The notes beneath the pieces were generated by a model that ran no database searches, was not told the DNA's origin, and was given only the letters and a program-made list of their open reading frames with translations. Shown one piece after another: positions 14,251-23,219 of a stretch of DNA of 31,752 nucleotides. Every line of letters starts with the position of its first letter. Within the stretch, counting starts at the first letter, position 1. Origin of the DNA: an uncultured Dialister sp. (GTDB lineage: Bacteria; Bacillota; Negativicutes; Veillonellales; Dialisteraceae); the NCBI GenBank assembly GCA_900543165.1, contig UQQQ01000023.1:1-31752 (forward strand), read 5' to 3'. A program made the translations under genes and the position numbers.

Positions 14251-16638
14251 ATGAATGATACAGAAAACAATAAAACAGAAGTACCGGTAGAAACGAATGC
14301 CCTTCCAGCACCAAGCGTATTCAATCGGAATCTCAATGAAGAGACCATCCATACGGATGCCTCCGCTTCGACGCTGGCCGAATTTCTGATCCATCAGGAT
14401 GAATATGTAGAACGCATGAAAGAGCGGCAGGATTTTGCCGGAGAAAAAGAAGAAGAGCATAAAAAGCTCTTCGACAAGCTGAAAACGTACATGCATGATG
14501 AGAAATCGCTCGACCTCATCGAAGAAGCCTACGAGCTGGCAGAAAAAGCCCATGCGGGACAGACCCGGAAGACGGGCGAGCCATACATCATCCATCCCGT
14601 CTCTGTGGCCTACATTCTGGCGGAACTGGAAATGGATAAGGAAGGCGTCATGGCAGCACTCCTGCATGATGTCGTCGAGGATACCGGCTATACGCTGGAA
14701 GATCTCAAAATGCTCTTTGGCGAAGAAGTCGCCTTCCTGGTCGATGGCGTGACGAAGCTCTCCCAATTCCATTACAAGGACAAAGAAGACCAGCAGCTTG
14801 AGAATTTCCGCAAAATGTTCCTCGCGATGGCCAAGGATATCCGCGTTGTCGTCATCAAGCTGGCAGACCGCCTGCACAATATGCGTACCCTAGGCATCTT
14901 CCGGCGGGAAAAGCAGATCCGCATCGCCCGCGAAACGATCGAGATCTATGCTCCGCTGGCACACCGCTTGGGGATCTATAACATCAAGTGGGAACTGGAG
15001 GATCTCTGCTTCCACTACCTGCATCCGGAGGAATATGCTGACCTCGTGCGCCAGATGAAGCAGAAGCGCAAGGCGCGTGAGGAGATCGTCGATGATACCA
15101 TGCGCGTGCTCCACGAACACATCGAGGAAGCGGGGATCAAGGCGACCATCACGGGACGTCCGAAGCATTTCTACAGCATTTATAAAAAGATGAAAAGGGA
15201 TAACAAAGACTTATCCCAGATCTATGACCTCTATGCGGTGCGTGTCATCGTAGATACCATCCCGCAGTGCTATGCGATCCTCGGCATCGCACACTCTCTC
15301 TGGAGACCTCTTCCGAACCGCTTCAAGGACTACATCGCCGTCCCGAAGCCGAATATGTATCAGTCGCTCCATACGACCGTCATCGGGACGAAGGGGCAGC
15401 CAGTAGAGATCCAGATCCGCACGTGGGAAATGCACCATATTTCCGAATACGGTGTCGCCGCTCACTGGCGCTACAAGGAAGGCAGACATGCCGGCGGCAA
15501 GGACTTCGATGCGAAGATCTCCTGGCTGCGCCGCATCTTGGAATGGCAGGATACCAGCAACCCGAAGGAATTCATGAATGCCCTCAAGCTCGATGTCTTC
15601 TCGGATGAAGTCTTCGTCTTCACACCGAAGGGCGATGTCATCAACCTGCCGAAGGGCTCGATCCCGATCGACTTTGCTTACCGCATCCATACCGAAGTCG
15701 GCAACCGCTGCATCGGTGCGAAGGTGAATAATAAGATCGTCCCGCTCGATACGAAGCTGAAGAACGGGGATATCGTCTCTATCATCACTTCGAAAAATGG
15801 CAAGCCGAGCTATGACTGGATCAATATGGTCGGCGCTGCTGACAGTAAGGCGAAGATCCGCAGCTGGTTCAAGAAAGAAAACAGAGAAGAAAATATAGCA
15901 CGCGGGCAGCAGCTCCTGCTCGAGGAAACAGACCGTCTCGGCTATGAATGGAAGAAGCTCATCGGAAAAGACCGCCTGCTCGAGGTCGCGAAGACCTTCA
16001 ACTGTCCGACCACCGATGACCTTCTTGCCTCCATCGGCTTCGGCGGTATCCCCGTGAAGAGCACGATGGTGAAGCTCACGGAAAGATACAAGAAGGAGCT
16101 TGCTCTCCAAAAGCCCGTACTTCAAAAGACCGCAAAGGATCTGGAGAATCTCAAAATGCGCAGCATGAAAGCGCGCTCGTCCTCCGGCATCCTCGTCCGC
16201 GGGGAAGTGGGACTCGAAGTCCACCTCGCCAAGTGCTGCACCCCGGTGCCGGGTGACTCCATCGTCGGCTTCGTGACACGCGGCCGCGGCGTCTCAGTTC
16301 ATTGTGCGGACTGTCCGAATGCCATCAATTTCCCGGACAAAGACCGCATGATCGATGTGTCATGGGAAGAAGAGACGGGTGGCATGTTCCTCGTCACGAT
16401 CGAAGTCATCTGCTACGACCGCACCGGTCTCATGGCGGATATCTTGGCCGTATTGACCGAGATGAAGCTCTCCGTCTCTGCGGCGAATGTCAAGGTCGAG
16501 AACAATGGCATGGCTGTCATGAATCTTGGCATCCAGATCAAGGATCTGGCGCAGCTCGACTTCATCATGACCAAGATCCGCCGCATCAAGGGCGTCCATT
16601 CAGTCAGAAGAATGCGGTCGTCGAAGGGGGAAAATTAG
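14251..16638 (+). CDS. rel: Bifunctional (p)ppGpp synthetase/hydrolase (Rel/SpoT family)
   Basis: Makes and degrades the stringent-response alarmone. 795 aa. HD hydrolase domain: HPVSVAYIL (H115) and LLHDVVEDT (H139-D140, E143-D144). Synthetase domain: YDLYAVRVIVDT, then RFKDYIAVPKPNMYQSLHT; the RFKD (RxKD) form marks a bifunctional enzyme rather than a synthetase-only RelA. TGS domain: DVFSDEVFVFTPKGDVINL. A conserved-Cys zinc-finger-like region follows (LAKCCTPVPGDSIVGF, then VHCADCPN), and last an ACT domain (MFLVTIEVICYDRTGLMADI). About 70 N-terminal residues before the usual start of the family are acidic and poorly conserved-looking. aaggaggcactgct precedes the ATG. Confidence 0.95.
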   Translation: MNDTENNKTEVPVETNALPAPSVFNRNLNEETIHTDASASTLAEFLIHQDEYVERMKERQDFAGEKEEEHKKLFDKLKTYMHDEKSLDLIEEAYELAEKAHAGQTRKTGEPYIIHPVSVAYILAELEMDKEGVMAALLHDVVEDTGYTLEDLKMLFGEEVAFLVDGVTKLSQFHYKDKEDQQLENFRKMFLAMAKDIRVVVIKLADRLHNMRTLGIFRREKQIRIARETIEIYAPLAHRLGIYNIKWELEDLCFHYLHPEEYADLVRQMKQKRKAREEIVDDTMRVLHEHIEEAGIKATITGRPKHFYSIYKKMKRDNKDLSQIYDLYAVRVIVDTIPQCYAILGIAHSLWRPLPNRFKDYIAVPKPNMYQSLHTTVIGTKGQPVEIQIRTWEMHHISEYGVAAHWRYKEGRHAGGKDFDAKISWLRRILEWQDTSNPKEFMNALKLDVFSDEVFVFTPKGDVINLPKGSIPIDFAYRIHTEVGNRCIGAKVNNKIVPLDTKLKNGDIVSIITSKNGKPSYDWINMVGAADSKAKIRSWFKKENREENIARGQQLLLEETDRLGYEWKKLIGKDRLLEVAKTFNCPTTDDLLASIGFGGIPVKSTMVKLTERYKKELALQKPVLQKTAKDLENLKMRSMKARSSSGILVRGEVGLEVHLAKCCTPVPGDSIVGFVTRGRGVSVHCADCPNAINFPDKDRMIDVSWEEETGGMFLVTIEVICYDRTGLMADILAVLTEMKLSVSAANVKVENNGMAVMNLGIQIKDLAQLDFIMTKIRRIKGVHSVRRMRSSKGEN

Positions 16639-16649
16639 TAAGAAGGGGT

Positions 16650-16774
16650 GAGTGGTGACTTGCATACCACTTTCGGGCACCACCCCCATAGAACCTATAG
16701 AACCTGCTGAACCTCTTTCGCAAACAATCAAGGGGCGGGCACGCCCCACGGGCTAACCCCGAACCTTGAACCAT
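16650..16774. repeat. Mosaic intergenic repeat, inverted copy of B
   Basis: agtggtgacttgcataccac, then gaacctatagaacctgctga, cctctttcgcaaacaatcaagg and a gaaccttgaacc end. This is the complement of the modules at 11359-11500 in matching order, with scattered differences. It lies in the 156-base gap between rel and dtd. Confidence 0.8.
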
Positions 16775-16794
16775 TTTATAAAGGAGACCTATTA

Positions 16795-17244
16795 ATGCGT
16801 GCTGTCGTTCAAAAATGCAACTGGTGCAAGGTGGATTCCGAAGGTGAAGAAACGGCTTCCATTTCCAAAGGCTTTGTCGTTCTTCTGGGGGTCAAAAAAG
16901 GCGATACAGAGAAAGAGGCAGAGTACATCGCAGACAAGATCCTTCACCTTCGCATCTTCGAGGATGAAAATGATAAACTGAACCTGTCCCTCTTGGACGT
17001 GAAAGGGGAGCTTGCGATCGTTTCCCAGTTCACTCTCTATGGCGACGCCAGAAAGGGGCGCCGCCCCAGCTTTTCACAGGCGGAGCTTCCGGAACGGGCG
17101 AATGCACTTTATGAATATGTCGTTGACATCTGCCGTAAAGCCGGTGTCTCTGTCGGGACCGGCCGTTTCCGCACCCATATGAAGGTGGCCCTCGAAAATG
17201 ACGGCCCCGTGACGCTGCTTCTCGACAGCGATAAGAATTTTTAG
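16795..17244 (+). CDS. dtd: D-aminoacyl-tRNA deacylase
   Basis: Cleaves D-amino acids (and achiral glycine) from mischarged tRNAs, a translation proofreading step. 149 aa, exactly the family size. The N-terminus MRAVVQKCNWCKV is slightly divergent from the usual MRAVVQRV. Diagnostic motifs are SQFTLYGDARKGRRPSF (77-93) and NDGPVTLLLDS (135-145), the latter holding the Gly-cisPro chirality-reading motif. aaaggagacc lies before the ATG. rel-dtd-hydrolase is a common gene order in Firmicutes, although here a repeat has entered the rel-dtd gap. Confidence 0.95.
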   Translation: MRAVVQKCNWCKVDSEGEETASISKGFVVLLGVKKGDTEKEAEYIADKILHLRIFEDENDKLNLSLLDVKGELAIVSQFTLYGDARKGRRPSFSQAELPERANALYEYVVDICRKAGVSVGTGRFRTHMKVALENDGPVTLLLDSDKNF

Positions 17245-17282
17245 CCGCTGCCGCAAAAACGTGAATCAAAGGAGGATTTGTT

Positions 17283-17924
17283 ATGAAAATCAAATACACA
17301 GTACTCGGTCCTTTTATGACAAACACCTATATCGTGTACAATGAAAAGACCATGGAAGGGCTGGTCGTAGATCCCTCCTTTACACCGGAACACTACATCC
17401 ATGCCATCCTGCAGGATCAGATCGAGCTGAGATCCATTTTTCTGACACATGCCCATGTGGACCATATGGCCGGTATGAATGCGCTGCGCGCCCGTTTCCC
17501 GAAAGCTGAGCTCTACATGAGCCGCGGGGACGCCTCGTATCTGAAAGACCCCTCCAAGAATTTATCCTATGAATTCCCCGACCACGTACTCGTAGAGGAT
17601 CCGGAGCACTGGGTGAAAGGGGGAGACCTTATCAAGACCTGCGGACTGGACTTTACCGTGATCGATACCCCGGGGCATACGCCGGGCGGGATCTCCTTCT
17701 ATGAAGCGAAGGAGGGCATCGTCTTCACGGGAGACTCTCTTTTCCATGGCTCCATCGGGCGCACCGATTTCCCCGGAGGCAGTATGACGACGCTCGTGAC
17801 CGCTATCCGGAAGAATCTTTTCTGCCTGCCGGATACCGTGACCGTGCTTTCCGGACATGGTGATCCGACGACCATTGGCCAAGAAAAGAAGACGAATCCC
17901 TTCCTGGTGGGAGGTGGCCTATGA
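17283..17924 (+). CDS. Glyoxalase-II-like metallo-beta-lactamase hydrolase
   Basis: 213 aa. Metal motif THAHVDHMAG (H56, H58, D60, H61), then DTPGHTPGGISFY with a further His ligand, FTGDSLFHGSIGRTD with the bridging Asp, and LSGHGDPTTIGQEKKTNPF at the C-terminus. This is the YcbL/GloB-like small hydrolase group often found beside dtd and rel. The substrate is probably a thioester or a related small ester; that part is inference. caaaggaggatttgtt is a strong ribosome site. It overlaps the next gene by ATGA (17921-17924). Confidence 0.88.
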   Translation: MKIKYTVLGPFMTNTYIVYNEKTMEGLVVDPSFTPEHYIHAILQDQIELRSIFLTHAHVDHMAGMNALRARFPKAELYMSRGDASYLKDPSKNLSYEFPDHVLVEDPEHWVKGGDLIKTCGLDFTVIDTPGHTPGGISFYEAKEGIVFTGDSLFHGSIGRTDFPGGSMTTLVTAIRKNLFCLPDTVTVLSGHGDPTTIGQEKKTNPFLVGGGL

Positions 17925-18976
17925 GATGGGGCGCTGAATTCTGGATGCGCGTTGGCATTGCGCTCTTTTTCTTCGGACTGGTGGTCGCAGCCCCCATGAT
18001 CCTCTTCCCTTTCACCGTCTCGCTTGTGCTCGCGATTCTTTTGAATCCGCTGGCGAAATTCATCCATGAATATATCCGCGTCTGCCGCGGGATGGCGAAG
18101 ATGCCCTATGATATCGCGATCCTGATCTCCTTTGCCATCTTTATCGGCATTGTCTATATGATCATTGTCCACATCGTCGTGCCGTTCATCGGAGAATTCC
18201 GTGCCTTCGTGAAAGGCATCCCCGATATGGTGACAGCGGTGCAGCAGGCGATCCCGGAGATCGAGCGGCAGTACCAGCTCTCCCTGATGCCGCCGGAAGC
18301 GAAAAATTTCATTTCCCGCATCATTCAGGATGTCGGCGAGTATACGCTGAAGGTCGCACAGTTCAGCCTGTCCGCGATCTTCTCTTTTGCAAGTACGGTG
18401 GTCGAGCTCATCGTCGTACCCTTCATCACATTCTACATGATGAAGAGAGGAAGCTATTTCGTGCATGTCTTCATCGGTTTCTTTCCTGACCGTTTCCATC
18501 ATCATCTTGAGACGATCTTCAAGGAGATCCACTTCATGCTGAATGCCTACCTGCGCGGGCAGCTGCTTCTTTCCGTCATCATGGCCTTTGTCGTTTTCCT
18601 CGGCATGTGGTCCATGAATATTCCCTATCCTCTGGTCATCGGACTTCTGGCAGGTGTCGTGGAAATGATCCCTCTCATCGGACCGATCATCGGAGCGATC
18701 CCGCCCGTTTTCCTCGCTCTGCTTCAGGGGACAGGCGTCATGGCGAAAGTCATCATCTTCTACATCATCGTCCAGCAGATCGACGGTCATTTCTTCATGC
18801 CCAAGCTCATGGGCAGCATCATCGATGTACATCCCGTCGCGATCATTGCCGGAGTCCTCATCGGCGGACAGCTTTTCGGCATCATCGGCATGATGATCTC
18901 CGTCCCGCTGGTCGCCGTCCTGCAAGTCATCCTGCGGCATATGTGGTTTTATGATAAGTACAAGATGAGAAAATAG
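17921..18976 (+). CDS. AI-2E family membrane permease
   Basis: 351 aa polytopic protein of the AI-2 exporter/TqsA-like family (UPF0118). Hydrophobic segments at about 12-40 (paired), 62-90, 150-175 and, in the second half, several from 205 to 345. The family hallmark is the central amphipathic region followed by conserved VVEMIPLIGPIIGAIPPV and the QQIDGHFFMPKLMGSIIDVHP block. Translation is coupled to the upstream hydrolase by an ATGA overlap. Family members export various solutes, and Na+/H+ antiport has also been reported; the substrate here cannot be told from sequence. Confidence 0.9.
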   Translation: MRWGAEFWMRVGIALFFFGLVVAAPMILFPFTVSLVLAILLNPLAKFIHEYIRVCRGMAKMPYDIAILISFAIFIGIVYMIIVHIVVPFIGEFRAFVKGIPDMVTAVQQAIPEIERQYQLSLMPPEAKNFISRIIQDVGEYTLKVAQFSLSAIFSFASTVVELIVVPFITFYMMKRGSYFVHVFIGFFPDRFHHHLETIFKEIHFMLNAYLRGQLLLSVIMAFVVFLGMWSMNIPYPLVIGLLAGVVEMIPLIGPIIGAIPPVFLALLQGTGVMAKVIIFYIIVQQIDGHFFMPKLMGSIIDVHPVAIIAGVLIGGQLFGIIGMMISVPLVAVLQVILRHMWFYDKYKMRK

Positions 18977-19065
18977 GGGAGCGCTGGCAGCTTCTGGGAA
19001 ATATCAGCTTCTCCGACTTCCCTTTTCTGATTCCTCATTCCTAATTTAAAAGTGGAGGCATTTTC

Positions 19066-19518
19066 ATGAAAAAGTCCACGGTTATGAATACCCTGCGAAA
19101 AAAAATCCGTGAGCACAAATATAAATTCACTTCGCAGCGTCAGGTCATTCTGCAGGCCTTCCTTGACAGCAAAGAAAAACACTTGAGCGCAGAAGAGCTG
19201 TATGCGATGGTACGGGATGAGAATCCGGACATCGGTCTTGCGACGGTCTACCGCTCGCTGGAATTATTCACATCGCTGGAGCTTCTCAAAAAGCTCGACT
19301 TCGGTGATGGACGCAGTCGCTATGAGCTGAATGATCATTCACTGAATCATTCCCATTACCACCTCATCTGTCTTGGTTGCGGGAAAGTGATCGAATTTTC
19401 CCATGAATTATTTCTTTCCGATGTGAAGGACAAGATCAAGAAAGATAGCGGATTCCATGTGGTCGACTACCAGCTGAAATTCTACGGCTATTGCAAAGAC
19501 TGCGCGAAGAAAGAGTGA
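19066..19518 (+). CDS. fur: Fur-family metalloregulator, Fur-like rather than PerR-like
   Basis: 150 aa repressor with an N-terminal winged helix (FTSQRQVILQAFLDSKEKHL, then GLATVYRSLELF as recognition helix) and a C-terminal dimerisation domain with metal ligands in HSLNHSHYHLIC. Structural zinc Cys pairs are C102/C105 and C143/C146. In PerR the oxidation-sensing site uses an Asp in the CG-x-V/I-x-D-F block. Here the residue is Glu (E110 in CGKVIEF), which favours an iron-sensing Fur. Zur remains possible. It sits alone between the permease and hisS, with aagtggaggc before the ATG. Confidence 0.85.
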   Translation: MKKSTVMNTLRKKIREHKYKFTSQRQVILQAFLDSKEKHLSAEELYAMVRDENPDIGLATVYRSLELFTSLELLKKLDFGDGRSRYELNDHSLNHSHYHLICLGCGKVIEFSHELFLSDVKDKIKKDSGFHVVDYQLKFYGYCKDCAKKE

Positions 19519-19626
19519 AGACAGAAACCCTGAGGCGCTCATCGCTCCTCTTTGAAGTACCAAATCCCTCCGGCTCTTTTTCTGGATCCATCCCCGGAAT
19601 AGCCGCAGCTGTTTTTTAATTCCCAT

Positions 19627-19656
19627 TTGCCATTTCCCCTGTAGAAATGGTACAAT
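19627..19656 (+). promoter_or_regulatory. hisS promoter
   Basis: TTGCCA (19627-19632), an 18-base spacer, and TACAAT (19651-19656), preceded by TGG as an extended -10. This is the best two-box + strand promoter in the window. Confidence 0.65.
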
Positions 19657-19673
19657 TTAGTTTGTTAATGTCT

Positions 19674-19727
19674 TTGATAGACAGAGGAGGGGCGTTGAAG
19701 CTTCTGCTCCTTCGAAATGTCTGTCAA
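19674..19727 (+). promoter_or_regulatory. Structured leader of hisS
   Basis: ttgatagaca (19674-19683) pairs with tgtctgtcaa (19718-19727) over ten positions with one G-U pair. An inner aggag/ctcct pair and a gaagcttc palindrome sit in the loop. It lies between the promoter and the hisS ribosome site. It lacks the T-box consensus, so it is not an obvious tRNA-sensing leader; the function is unknown. Confidence 0.5.
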
Positions 19728-19748
19728 ATCAAGTAAAGAGGTGTCACA

Positions 19749-21005
19749 ATGCAGGCATTAAAAGGAACCCATGATATCCTGCCGGATGAAGTCTACAAGT
19801 GGGATTACATGGAAGGCGTCATTCGTGACGTATGTGCGCGCTACGGATACAAAGAGATCCGTACCCCGATCATTGAAGCGACAGAATTATTTCAGCGCGG
19901 CATCGGCGATACCACCGACGTCGTGACGAAGGAAATGTATACCTTCAAGGACAGAGGAAATCGCTCTGTCACCCTGCGCCCGGAAAATACAGCCTCAGCT
20001 GTCCGTGCATACCTGGAACATAAAATGTATGGAGACCAGCAGGTGCATAAGATGTTCTACATCGGCTCCATGTTCCGCTATGACCGTCCGCAGGCCGGCC
20101 GTTACCGTGAATTCCACCAGTTCGGTCTGGAAGTCCTCGGGGCATCCTCTCCGCTTGCGGATGCGGAAGTCATCGCGATGGCTTGTGAGATTTTCCATAA
20201 GCTCGGACTGAAGGATCTCGATCTCCATCTGAACTCCATCGGCGATGCGAACTGCCGTCCGCAGTACAGACAGAAGCTCATCGAATTCTTCGAACCCAAG
20301 GAGAGCCAGCTCTGTGAAGACTGCAAGGCCAGACTTCACAAGAATCCGCTTCGTCTTCTCGACTGCAAGGAAGAGGGCTGCAAAGCGGCGGCTGTCGGTG
20401 CGCCGGTCATCACGGACTATCTCTGCGAGAGCTGCCACCAGAAGTTCGAAGCTCTGAAATCCTACCTCACAGCTCTTGGGATCTCCTACACCATCGACCC
20501 GAAGCTCGTGCGCGGGCTCGACTACTATACGAATACTGCTTTCGAGATCCAGTATCCACCGCTCGGAGCGCAGAGCGCAGTCTGCGGCGGCGGCCGCTAT
20601 GACGGCCTCGTCGAAGAGGTCGGCGGTCCTTCCACACCGGGCATCGGCTTTGCGATCGGTCTTGAACGTCTCCTGCTCGCTTTGGAAATGCAGCATCTGA
20701 TCCCCGAACCGAAAGCAGAAAAACACGTCTACATCGCCGCTCTCGGCGAAGAAGCACAAGCCGAAGGCGTGAAGATCCAGTTCGCGCTGCGTCAGGACGG
20801 CGTCATCACAGATATGGACCTTCAGGGCAGAAGCCTCAAAGGCCAGATGAAGCAAGCAGGCAAGACAAAGGCCGACTTCACCGTCATCATCGGCAGCAAT
20901 GAGCTGGCTTCCGGCAAAGCCATGGTGAAAAACATGGCAGAAGGCACGCAGGAGGAGATCCCCTTCGCCGAAGTCGCCGGGTATATTGCAAAGTTTGAGA
21001 AATAG
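19749..21005 (+). CDS. hisS: Histidyl-tRNA synthetase
   Basis: Class II aminoacyl-tRNA synthetase charging tRNA-His. 418 aa, normal. Starts MQALKGTHDILPDE. Motif 2 region: LRPENTASAVRAY and MFRYDRPQAGRYREFHQFG. The histidine-specific motif VRGLDYYTNTAFEI is followed by GGGRYDGLVEEVGG and motif 3 GIGFAIGLERLL. The C-terminal anticodon-binding domain spans about residues 325-418. The hisS-aspS pair is a common Firmicutes order; here the gap between the two is 178 bases and contains no clear terminator, so cotranscription is likely. Confidence 0.97.
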   Translation: MQALKGTHDILPDEVYKWDYMEGVIRDVCARYGYKEIRTPIIEATELFQRGIGDTTDVVTKEMYTFKDRGNRSVTLRPENTASAVRAYLEHKMYGDQQVHKMFYIGSMFRYDRPQAGRYREFHQFGLEVLGASSPLADAEVIAMACEIFHKLGLKDLDLHLNSIGDANCRPQYRQKLIEFFEPKESQLCEDCKARLHKNPLRLLDCKEEGCKAAAVGAPVITDYLCESCHQKFEALKSYLTALGISYTIDPKLVRGLDYYTNTAFEIQYPPLGAQSAVCGGGRYDGLVEEVGGPSTPGIGFAIGLERLLLALEMQHLIPEPKAEKHVYIAALGEEAQAEGVKIQFALRQDGVITDMDLQGRSLKGQMKQAGKTKADFTVIIGSNELASGKAMVKNMAEGTQEEIPFAEVAGYIAKFEK

Positions 21006-21183
21006 CCATTTGATGACCGGCCTCTGCCGGCAGGCGAAGCCGAGATGAAATCATGCGTGATCCTCCGGCTTTATCCGTCAATACACACCAACAAGCAAGC
21101 TAACATATCATTTATTTTCGCTGACGGGATCTCCTTAAGATCTCTCACACAGCGTCAACATTTTTATAAAGAGGTGCTCTAAT

Positions 21184-23004
21184 ATGGAAACAATGGCAGG
21201 GATGCATAGATCCTGCGGATGCGGTCTGGTAACAGAAAATGACTGCGGCAAAGAACTGACACTGGCAGGCTGGGTGAATACCCGTCGTGACCATGGCGGT
21301 CTCATTTTCATCGACCTTCGCGACAGAAGCGGTATTGTACAGCTCGTCATGAGCCCACAGTACGGGGAAGAAGCATTCCACAAGGCGGAAGCCTGCCGCA
21401 GTGAATTCGTCCTCGCTGTCAAAGGCAAGGTCAGAGAGAGAAGCGAAGAAACTGTCAACCCGAAGATGAAGACCGGCAAGGTGGAAGTCGTCGTTTCCGA
21501 GCTTCGCATCCTGAATAAAGCAAAGACTCCGCCATTCTACGTCGAAGACGGCATCGATGTCGATGAAAACGTCCGTCTGAAATACCGCTACATCGATCTG
21601 CGTCGTCCGGAAATGCAGAACCACCTTATCATGCGCCATAAGATCGTACATGAGATGAGAACCTTCCTCGATGAACACAATTTCCTCGAAATCGAGACCC
21701 CGATGCTCACCAAGAGCACCCCGGAAGGCGCACGCGACTACCTCGTCCCCTCCCGTGTGAACCCGGGCAAATTCTACGCTCTGCCGCAGTCCCCACAGCT
21801 CTTCAAACAGCTGCTCATGGTTTCCGGTCTGGAACGCTACTTCCAGGTCGCTCGCTGCTTCCGCGATGAAGACCTGCGTGCCGATCGCCAGCCAGAATTC
21901 ACCCAGCTGGATATGGAGCTCTCCTTCGAAGACCAGGACTTCATCCTGGACCTCATGGAACACATGATGCAGAGAGTCTTCAAGAAAGTCCTCAATGTCG
22001 ATATCCAGATCCCGTTCAAGAGGATCAAATGGGATGACGCCATGGCTCTCTATGGTTCCGACAAACCGGACCTTCGTTTCGATATGCATTTCTATGATGT
22101 ATCCGACCTGCTCCGTGACACCGGCTTCAAAGTATTCCGCTCCGTCCTCGACAATGGCGGCTGTGTGAAAGCCATCACCGTCAAAGGCGATGCCGGCATT
22201 CCGCGTCGTGAACTTGACGGCCTCGTCGAATACGTCGGACACTATGGTGCCAAAGGTCTGGCTTGGATCGGCTTCAATGAAGACGGCAGCCTGAAGTGCC
22301 AGATCACCAAATTCCTCGGTGAAGACAAGATCCGTGAGATCGGCAAAGTCTGCGAAGCAGAAAAAGGCGACCTCGTCCTCATCATTGCTGATAAGCCGAA
22401 GGTCGTCGCACAGGCTCTGGGCGAACTCCGTCTCGAAATGGCTCGCCGCATGGGTCTCATCGACCCGAATGAATTCTGCTTCCGCTGGGTCACCGACTTC
22501 CCGATGTTCGAATACAGCGAAGAAGAAAAACGCTACGTCGCTGAACATCATCCATTCACCGCACCAAGAGATGAAGATGTACAGTACCTCCTCACCGATC
22601 CGTCCAAGGTCTATGCGAAAGCCTATGATATGGTCCTGAACGGTGTCGAAGCCGGCGGCGGCTCCCTTCGTATCTACCAGCAGGATCTGCAAGAAAAAGT
22701 ATTCGAAGCCATCGGTATCTCTCAGGAAGAAGCAGAGCAGAAATTCGGCTTCCTGCTTGATGCATTCAAGTACGGTGCTCCGCCGCATGCAGGCATCGCC
22801 CTTGGCCTTGACCGTCTCGTCATGCTGATGCTCCACCTCGACTCCATCCGCGATGTCATCGCCTTCCCGAAGACCCAGAGTGCGATCGATCCGCTCACTC
22901 AGGCACCGTCTGTAGTCGCTGATAAGCAGCTGAAAGAACTGCACATCAAGACCGCTCTCAAGAAAGAGAAAGAAAAAGATCTCTTCGCAAAACCAGTCGA
23001 CTAA
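21184..23004 (+). CDS. aspS: Aspartyl-tRNA synthetase
   Basis: Class IIb synthetase charging tRNA-Asp. 606 aa, the bacterial type with the GAD insertion. N-terminal OB anticodon domain: LAGWVNTRRDHGGLIFIDLR. Motif 1 area: YRYIDLRRPEMQ and FLEIETPMLTKSTPEGARDY. Motif 2: CFRDEDLRADRQPEFTQLD. Motif 3: GIALGLDRLVMLML followed by IRDVIAFPKTQSAIDPLTQA. Codon use is strongly C-ending for Ile, Phe and Asp, as expected for high expression. Whether it also charges tRNA-Asn depends on whether the genome has asnS, which cannot be seen here. A 22-bp terminator follows. Confidence 0.97.
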   Translation: METMAGMHRSCGCGLVTENDCGKELTLAGWVNTRRDHGGLIFIDLRDRSGIVQLVMSPQYGEEAFHKAEACRSEFVLAVKGKVRERSEETVNPKMKTGKVEVVVSELRILNKAKTPPFYVEDGIDVDENVRLKYRYIDLRRPEMQNHLIMRHKIVHEMRTFLDEHNFLEIETPMLTKSTPEGARDYLVPSRVNPGKFYALPQSPQLFKQLLMVSGLERYFQVARCFRDEDLRADRQPEFTQLDMELSFEDQDFILDLMEHMMQRVFKKVLNVDIQIPFKRIKWDDAMALYGSDKPDLRFDMHFYDVSDLLRDTGFKVFRSVLDNGGCVKAITVKGDAGIPRRELDGLVEYVGHYGAKGLAWIGFNEDGSLKCQITKFLGEDKIREIGKVCEAEKGDLVLIIADKPKVVAQALGELRLEMARRMGLIDPNEFCFRWVTDFPMFEYSEEEKRYVAEHHPFTAPRDEDVQYLLTDPSKVYAKAYDMVLNGVEAGGGSLRIYQQDLQEKVFEAIGISQEEAEQKFGFLLDAFKYGAPPHAGIALGLDRLVMLMLHLDSIRDVIAFPKTQSAIDPLTQAPSVVADKQLKELHIKTALKKEKEKDLFAKPVD

Positions 23005-23012
23005 TTTTCATC

Positions 23013-23061
23013 AAAAGGGGATGTGAAGAAATGAATCCTCATTTCTTCACATCCCCTTTTT
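23013..23061 (+). terminator. Terminator of aspS
   Basis: A perfect 22-bp stem (23013-23034 with 23039-23060) around loop atcc, with aaaagggg at the base and a T-run at the end. It is followed by tgctttgctttgctttc, a short ctttg tandem repeat. Because the foot of the stem is A/T it could act in both directions. Confidence 0.92.
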
Positions 23062-23109
23062 GCTTTGCTTTGCTTTCATTTCAGCGATGAAGATGGTATT
23101 CCCGTATCG

Positions 23110-23155
23110 CAGCCTTCCCCTCCAGGGGAAGGTGCCCCGCAGGGGCGGATAGGGT
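23110..23155. repeat. Intergenic repeat with paired GC hairpins, copy 1
   Basis: cagccttcccctccagggga, then aggtgccccgcaggggcggatagggt: two adjacent small palindromes. An inverted copy of all 46 bases with few differences is at 28762-28807. It is one of three items in the 378-base spacer 23005-23382, along with the hairpin at 23220 and the nfeD promoter; no gene is seen there. Confidence 0.75.
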
Positions 23156-23219
23156 GACTATGGTATGAAAGACAGCTGAGATAAAGTTTCCCGGTCACTC
23201 CTATGAGAGGCACAAGTCC

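Noticed and set aside
15211..16224. 337-codon minus-strand frame opposite rel
   Set aside because: Shadow of a clear Rel gene.
17699..18940. 413-codon minus-strand frame opposite the permease, Asp/His-rich
   Set aside because: Composition is the complement of hydrophobic codons (atc, ttc, gtc); it is an artefact of the membrane protein.
19066..19518. PerR as the identity of the Fur-family gene
   Set aside because: The oxidation-sensing Asp of PerR is Glu (E110) here; Fur is the better fit, although Zur cannot be excluded.
19657..21183. T-box leaders of hisS or aspS
   Set aside because: The T-box consensus (AGGGTGGNACCGCG) is absent in both leaders.
21145..22944. 599-codon minus-strand frame opposite aspS
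   Set aside because: Long only because of the codon bias in aspS; no motif, no RBS.
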